Shown in pieces: positions 59,664 to 64,000 of a stretch of DNA of 64,000 bases (position 1 is the first letter of the stretch; every line of letters starts with the position of its first letter). The notes under the pieces were generated by a model that saw only the letters and a program-made list of their open reading frames with translations, ran no database searches and was not told where the DNA came from. This DNA is from Aspidiotus rigidus. Taxonomy: Eukaryota > Arthropoda > Insecta > Hemiptera > Diaspididae. Position numbers and translations under genes: made by a program. The stretch covers positions 932,001 through 996,000 of the forward strand of contig JAVHKY010000071.1 in NCBI GenBank assembly GCA_035079385.1, in the 5' to 3' direction.

Positions 59664-60484
59664 TTAGACTGTTACTAGGCTACAAATAACGTAAAGTGAT
59701 CATGAAGCTTTTTTTTTACCTACTCTTCTAGCACGAAAAGTGAGGTATTACATCTGTAGCAAGGTTGATAGGAGGAGGAAGCAGGCAACTTTCTTGAGGC
59801 TTTGAAGGACCTGTATTACTTTCAGCCTGCAAAAAAGGCGTAAATGAGTTTTTTTTTTGTTCGCGGATCTCATCCAAAACTATTGAATGGATTTTTTCCA
59901 GACTTGGACAAGTTATAGTCTCATACCCGAAGATGGTCACCTATTGAGATACGTCTATCTTGATCCTTGCACACTCGCAAATACATGGTTACCAAAAATA
60001 CCGTCTCGGCTGTAACGGTTCAACCGAGTTCACTGTCACTGTCTTGTAAAGTTCAAGAGGTCAGTTCGACCGATTTTATCGGTTGACAAATATAGCCAAT
60101 TTGTCAACCTTAGTCAACAGCACCAACAATTTTTTCGACAATTAATTGATGTACGGTAGTAATTCCTCAGCACGTTTTCAATTGAGTTAATACGATTCTG
60201 TAGGTTACGCTTAATCATATTGAAATACTGCGTATGAATATTCGAAAAAGTAATGAAAATATAAATTCGTAAAGAGCACAGAAAAAATTGTCATAGCCCC
60301 GTAGCAAGGTGGACAGGGGGAGGGGGAATGGATTTTCTGGATACGTTTTGTAGATTTTAGATTACTTTTAGCCTAAAATACTGTAAATCAAAATTCAGGT
60401 TTCCTTATTGGATTATAGGTATTTTTACTTTGTTATCAGTTGATATGATGTCATAGTGATAGAATTTATAAACTGAATTTTATT
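59664..60484 (+). repeat. Family M copy, right of Helitron and left of Penelope
   Basis: Continues the preceding family M copy after the Helitron, with TTAGACTGTTACTAGGCTA, a CTAGCACGAAAAG hairpin near 59725, CCCCGTAGCAAGGTGGACAG and the GTGATAGAATTTATAAACTG segment. It ends in AACTGAATTTTATT, the left copy of the Penelope target duplication. Confidence 0.8.
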
Positions 60485-60685
60485 AGATTTTATACGGTCC
60501 TGCAAGTTATGGCCAAGCATACTGAACGAATGAAATACTCAAAATGGTAAAACTAGGAGTAAACTAAACAAAGCCACAGAAATACGATTATACACTGGAG
60601 CGCTTTCGATTAATAAACCATTGTCAACAGTGACATGAAAGCAACTGAAACCAATTACCGCTAGGAAGGAGAACATCCGACGAGA

Positions 60686-61457
60686 TCATGACTGAACCAG
60701 CGAGTCATCACGATGTGAATCATACTCATAAACTAATTCAATCAATCCCTCATCAGGTATGTACCTGTTTAGCACATTTAGGCTGTCGTTATTAAGGTGC
60801 CGAATAATTTCAATGTGCTCAAGCGCCGTTCGTTTGAAGTACGAGTTCTCTCTGTGGAGGAGGGTCTCGGACCCCTCTTTATAGCAGTGACCACTGGTAA
60901 TGAGATGGTCCGCAAAAGCCGATTCCCCCAATTTCTTTTTCTCCCAAGCTTTCTTATGCTCGTCAATTCTAATTTTAAGTTGACGGCCAGTCTCGCCTAT
61001 GTATATCCCTTTACAATCATTACAATTCACCTTGTAGACACCACTTTTTTCGAGCAATGGGATAGGGTCCTTCAATTTGACAAAAAGACTTTTTACAGTA
61101 TTAAGGTTATAATAAGCTGGTCGGAACCCAAACGGGCGGAGTACGCTACCTAATTTAGAAGAAAACTTCCCCAAGAAGGGGAGCCTTATCCAACGCTTCC
61201 TACTCTCCAATGTCGGATTGCGGGGGAGGGAAGTAGTGGAGTCCAGGCATTTCCGAGTCAACTTCCTCCGGACCATGAGGTCAATGTCTATGCTCACCTC
61301 ATTCACTCTGGCCAAGTGCTTTATAGTCGATAGCTCCCTTTGAAAGGCGGTCTGACCAAGCGGAATACTGGTCAACCGGTGGACAAAGCTGTTGAATGCA
61401 GCGGATTTATGGGCGACAGGGCAGAATGATCTGCCGTGGACAGTAGTATCGGTCGAT
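60686..61457 (-). pseudogene. Inverted partial copy of Penelope ORF (GIY-YIG end)
   Basis: The minus strand encodes the same protein end as the plus copy, from TDTTVHGRSFCPVAHKS to YEYDSHRDDSLVQS, without frame breaks. The reverse transcriptase core with YVDD is missing, since this arm starts after it. The open frame extends past the junction into reversed spacer sequence by chance. Confidence 0.85.
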
Positions 61458-62564
61458 TTTTTTGAATTTCCTGAGGAGGTTGGCATTCCTATTGGCTCTC
61501 CTCTGGGATCCCTCATCTCGGAGGTATTTATGTCAAAATTTGAGCTAGATCTTTTTTCCTCTGGCCATGTGCTTTTAGGTCATATACACTATTGGCGCAG
61601 GTACGTCGATGATGTTTTGTGTGCGTGGACCGGTCCCAGAGATCTCCTTTTGGAGTTTCTTAAGTATATCAATAATCAGTATCCTTCCATCAAATTCACA
61701 TTGGAAGTGGGCGGTTCATCTATTAATTTTTTGGACCTCACGATCTCCAATAGAGACGGTGTCCATGAATTCGCCATCTATAGGAAAGTTACATCGACCG
61801 ATACTACTGTCCACGGCAGATCATTCTGCCCTGTCGCCCATAAATCCGCTGCATTCAACAGCTTTGTCCACCGGTTGACCAGTATTCCGCTTGGTCAGAC
61901 CGCCTTTCAAAGGGAGCTATCGACTATAAAGCACTTGGCCAGAGTGAATGAGGTGAGCATAGACATTGACCTCATGGTCCGGAGGAAGTTGACTCGGAAA
62001 TGCCTGGACTCCACTACTTCCCTCCCCCGCAATCCGACATTGGAGAGTAGGAAGCGTTGGATAAGGCTCCCCTTCTTGGGGAAGTTTTCTTCTAAATTAG
62101 GTAGCGTACTCCGCCCGTTTGGGTTCCGACCAGCTTATTATAACCTTAATACTGTAAAAAGTCTTTTTGTCAAATTGAAGGACCCTATCCCATTGCTCGA
62201 AAAAAGTGGTGTCTACAAGGTGAATTGTAATGATTGTAAAGGGATATACATAGGCGAGACTGGCCGTCAACTTAAAATTAGAATTGACGAGCATAAGAAA
62301 GCTTGGGAGAAAAAGAAATTGGGGGAATCGGCTTTTGCGGACCATCTCATTACCAGTGGTCACTGCTATAAAGAGGGGTCCGAGACCCTCCTCCACAGAG
62401 AGAACTCGTACTTCAAACGAACGGCGCTTGAGCACATTGAAATTATTCGGCACCTTAATAACGACAGCCTAAATGTGCTAAACAGGTACATACCTGATGA
62501 GGGATTGATTGAATTAGTTTATGAGTATGATTCACATCGTGATGACTCGCTGGTTCAGTCATGA
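61458..62564 (+). CDS. Penelope-like RT C-terminal half plus GIY-YIG endonuclease
   Basis: The open frame reaches a TGA at 62562-62564. The retrotransposon part starts at about FEFPEEVGIPIGSPLGSL (the RT motif before the catalytic box), followed by WRRYVDDVLCAW with the YVDD box at 61602-61613, then SINFLDLTI. The C-terminal endonuclease contains GVYKVNCNDCKGIYIGETGR (GIYIG at 62241-62255) and RIDEHKKAW, the GIY-YIG pattern of Penelope-like elements. The N-terminal RT motifs are absent, so this copy is 5'-truncated. The upstream ATG at 61392 lies in the inverted arm and is a fortuitous in-frame start. Reading frame integrity suggests a young insertion. Confidence 0.9.
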   Translation, partial: FFEFPEEVGIPIGSPLGSLISEVFMSKFELDLFSSGHVLLGHIHYWRRYVDDVLCAWTGPRDLLLEFLKYINNQYPSIKFTLEVGGSSINFLDLTISNRDGVHEFAIYRKVTSTDTTVHGRSFCPVAHKSAAFNSFVHRLTSIPLGQTAFQRELSTIKHLARVNEVSIDIDLMVRRKLTRKCLDSTTSLPRNPTLESRKRWIRLPFLGKFSSKLGSVLRPFGFRPAYYNLNTVKSLFVKLKDPIPLLEKSGVYKVNCNDCKGIYIGETGRQLKIRIDEHKKAWEKKKLGESAFADHLITSGHCYKEGSETLLHRENSYFKRTALEHIEIIRHLNNDSLNVLNRYIPDEGLIELVYEYDSHRDDSLVQS

Positions 62565-62726
62565 TCTCGTCGGATGTTCTCCTTCCTAGCGGTAATTGGT
62601 TTCAGTTGCTTTCATGTCACTGTTGACAATGGTTTATTAATCGAAAGCGCTCCAGTGTATAATCGTATTTCTGTGGCTTTGTTTAGTTTACTCCTAGTTT
62701 TACCATTTTGAGTATTTCATTCGTTC

Positions 62727-62885
62727 AACTGAATTTTATTGTTCATTCTACAAATATTTGGTTTGATTGACAGGTCATTGGTATAATTATAATCTAAAGA
62801 AAGGGAGTGACTCTCTCAATGAGTTTTGCATTGTGAGAGGAAAAATCGTGTATTACTCATGCGACTGCGTGAATGTTTTTTCCTC
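62727..62885 (+). repeat. Family M copy resumed after Penelope insertion
   Basis: Starts with the right duplicate AACTGAATTTTATT, then GTTCATTCTACAAATATTTG, GAGTGACTCTCTC and the hairpin at 62855-62874 (ACTCATGC / GCGTGAAT, partly weakened). Confidence 0.82.
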
Positions 62886-63415
62886 CTCTCTTTTGTAAAC
62901 TATGCGATAAGCGAGATTGGATCAATTCCATCTTACGTTAGGCAACGAAGCTACCAGACTGATCAGTCTTCTCTTGCACATTAGATAATAAATAGCAATA
63001 TAGAAAAGACCGTACCTATCATTATGCGCCTGATTGAGTCCAATGGTTTAACTAAGTTACTGCAGCTTACGGCCGATTATTTCGCTTCTATTCACTACTT
63101 TTACGGACTTCCGTACCATTAACGACGGAAGGGGGAGGCGAAATGAATTATTCTTGACATTACAAAGGTCGCGAATCATCTTTACGTTATTGGAAAAATT
63201 CCAGACTCCAAGGAGAATAATTATAACAATTATTCATTAAGGATGAAAATCTGTCCGCGCTTCTCATATACCAGACTAACCAGACTATAACTTCGAGTAT
63301 CTCCTGATCTGGGCGAACTACAGTCCTTTTTTGGATTGGATGAGTAGTTTTCAGGCCCGTATACCTCGTAGCTCTTGATTCGATAATTGTGCCGTTATAT
63401 TTCAATTATCTTTTA
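62886..63415. other. No gene seen
   Basis: AT-rich sequence without recognisable motifs, ending at the MITE that follows. Confidence 0.4.
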
Positions 63416-63834
63416 AGGGTATGCTCTACCTAGTCAATCACACCTAGACACACATAAAATATGTATCACATGGTGCGATTTTCGTCCCGAGATGAAATAC
63501 TTATCTCGAAATTTCGTATTTCTGTAGACAAAACTTGAGAAATTACGACTAATTGGTTCACGCAAACTAATTTTGTTCATTAATTAAAATTCAACGATTC
63601 AAAGGTGAGTTCAAACGTTTCCTGAAAATTATAATTCAGAATATTTCGCGAACCGTCGACTAATTAGCCGTATTTTCTTCAATTTCAAGAATTAATTACA
63701 CAATGTTCCTAAACATTTTGTGCATTATTCAATAATTTTTATTATCTGTGGGCAAAAATCGCTAGCCGCAACACACCATTTTGTGTAATACACGTGTATT
63801 TTCTGTGTGTGAGTGACTAGGTAGAGCATACCCT
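63416..63834. mobile_element. MITE, TA-flanked (full copy of the unit also seen at 4408)
   Basis: The left end AGGGTATGCTCTACCTAGTC and the reversed right end are identical over 20 bp, with similarity continuing through CACACA and ACACGTGTATTACACA-like sequence. TA lies at 63414-63415 and 63835-63836. 419 bp, non-coding. A right-hand half of the same element lies at 4408-4582. Confidence 0.85.
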
Positions 63835-64000
63835 TACTCTTTATTATTTCGTGTTAGAGCCTGAAAAACGATAGAATTTATATCCGGAAATAGTTACTTT
63901 CATATCAAAATGGGAAGATAGAGAGAAAACAATAATAAACCGTTATTAAAAATAGGCTGCCCGCGAGCGTTAAAAATAAGAATAACTAAAATGGAGTGAG

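Larger units (their letters stand above)
60485..62726 (+). mobile_element. Penelope-like element, inverted-dimer insertion with 14-bp duplication
   Basis: AACTGAATTTTATT flanks the insertion exactly (60471-60484 and 62727-62740). Inside, 60524-61457 is the reverse complement of 61793-62726; paired coordinates always sum to 123250, so there is no net length change over 934 bp, and every part compared is identical. The 335-bp middle (61458-61792) is unique and carries the RT core. The plus copy runs from within the RT to the 3' end. The minus copy carries only the C-terminal part. The first 39 bases (60485-60523) are not repeated at the other end. Confidence 0.9.

Noticed and set aside
60797..61153. 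118-codon frames at 60797-61153 (+) and 62097-62453 (-) encoding identical proteins
   Set aside because: They are antisense shadows of the duplicated Penelope coding arms.

Overview
This window is animal nuclear DNA, most likely from an insect or other arthropod with a large, repeat-rich genome. It is AT-rich and full of microsatellites. Host coding sequence is almost absent. The one convincing host exon, at 54039-54286 on the plus strand, encodes the N-terminal conserved block of a Grainyhead-family transcription factor and ends at a canonical GTAAGT splice donor. The DNA-binding exons are not in the window, so most of what lies around this exon is probably 5' flank and intron of a grainyhead locus. 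The insect assignment is inference; no rRNA, mitochondrial or species-diagnostic gene is present.

Nearly everything else recognisable is transposon-derived, and several elements can be delimited to the base because target-site duplications or paralogous empty sites lie in the same window. They are: a full-length but frameshifted hAT transposon of the ZBED5/GTF2IRD2-like type with a perfect 8-bp duplication (40084-42287); an R2/R4-type non-LTR retrotransposon with RT, CCHC and restriction-like endonuclease segments and a (TAA)n tail (43619-46156), itself containing a solo-LTR-like insertion that contains a CACTA-like MITE; a Penelope-like element in an inverted-dimer form with 934-bp, apparently identical arms and a 14-bp duplication (60485-62726); a non-autonomous Helitron with recognisable termini (58740-59663) and a second Helitron 5' terminus beside an RPA-like OB-fold pseudogene (27703-29124); an internally deleted derivative of a KRBA2-like integrase gene (30236-31170); and a truncated I/Jockey-type LINE fragment with a poly(A) tail (542-1053).

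A high-copy mosaic repeat, here called family M, occupies 478-2166, 6768-10330, 19235-23290, 24562-26217, 48092-48640 and 57630-62885. It carries decayed LINE RNase H sequence and two short hairpins whose stems are kept by compensatory changes while their loops vary. Family M is the landing pad for the LINE fragment, one Helitron, the Penelope element and a 1.2-kb inverted-repeat element.

Miniature inverted-repeat elements are abundant. TA-flanked types lie at 3822, 15974, 38290, 38424, 50811, 52250, 53445, 54739 and 63416, and CAG-ended hAT types at 22588 and 38972. The long remaining stretches (about 10.3-16.0, 31.2-38.1, 48.6-50.8 and 55.0-57.6 kb) hold microsatellites, homopolymers and scattered hairpins but no gene I can support.
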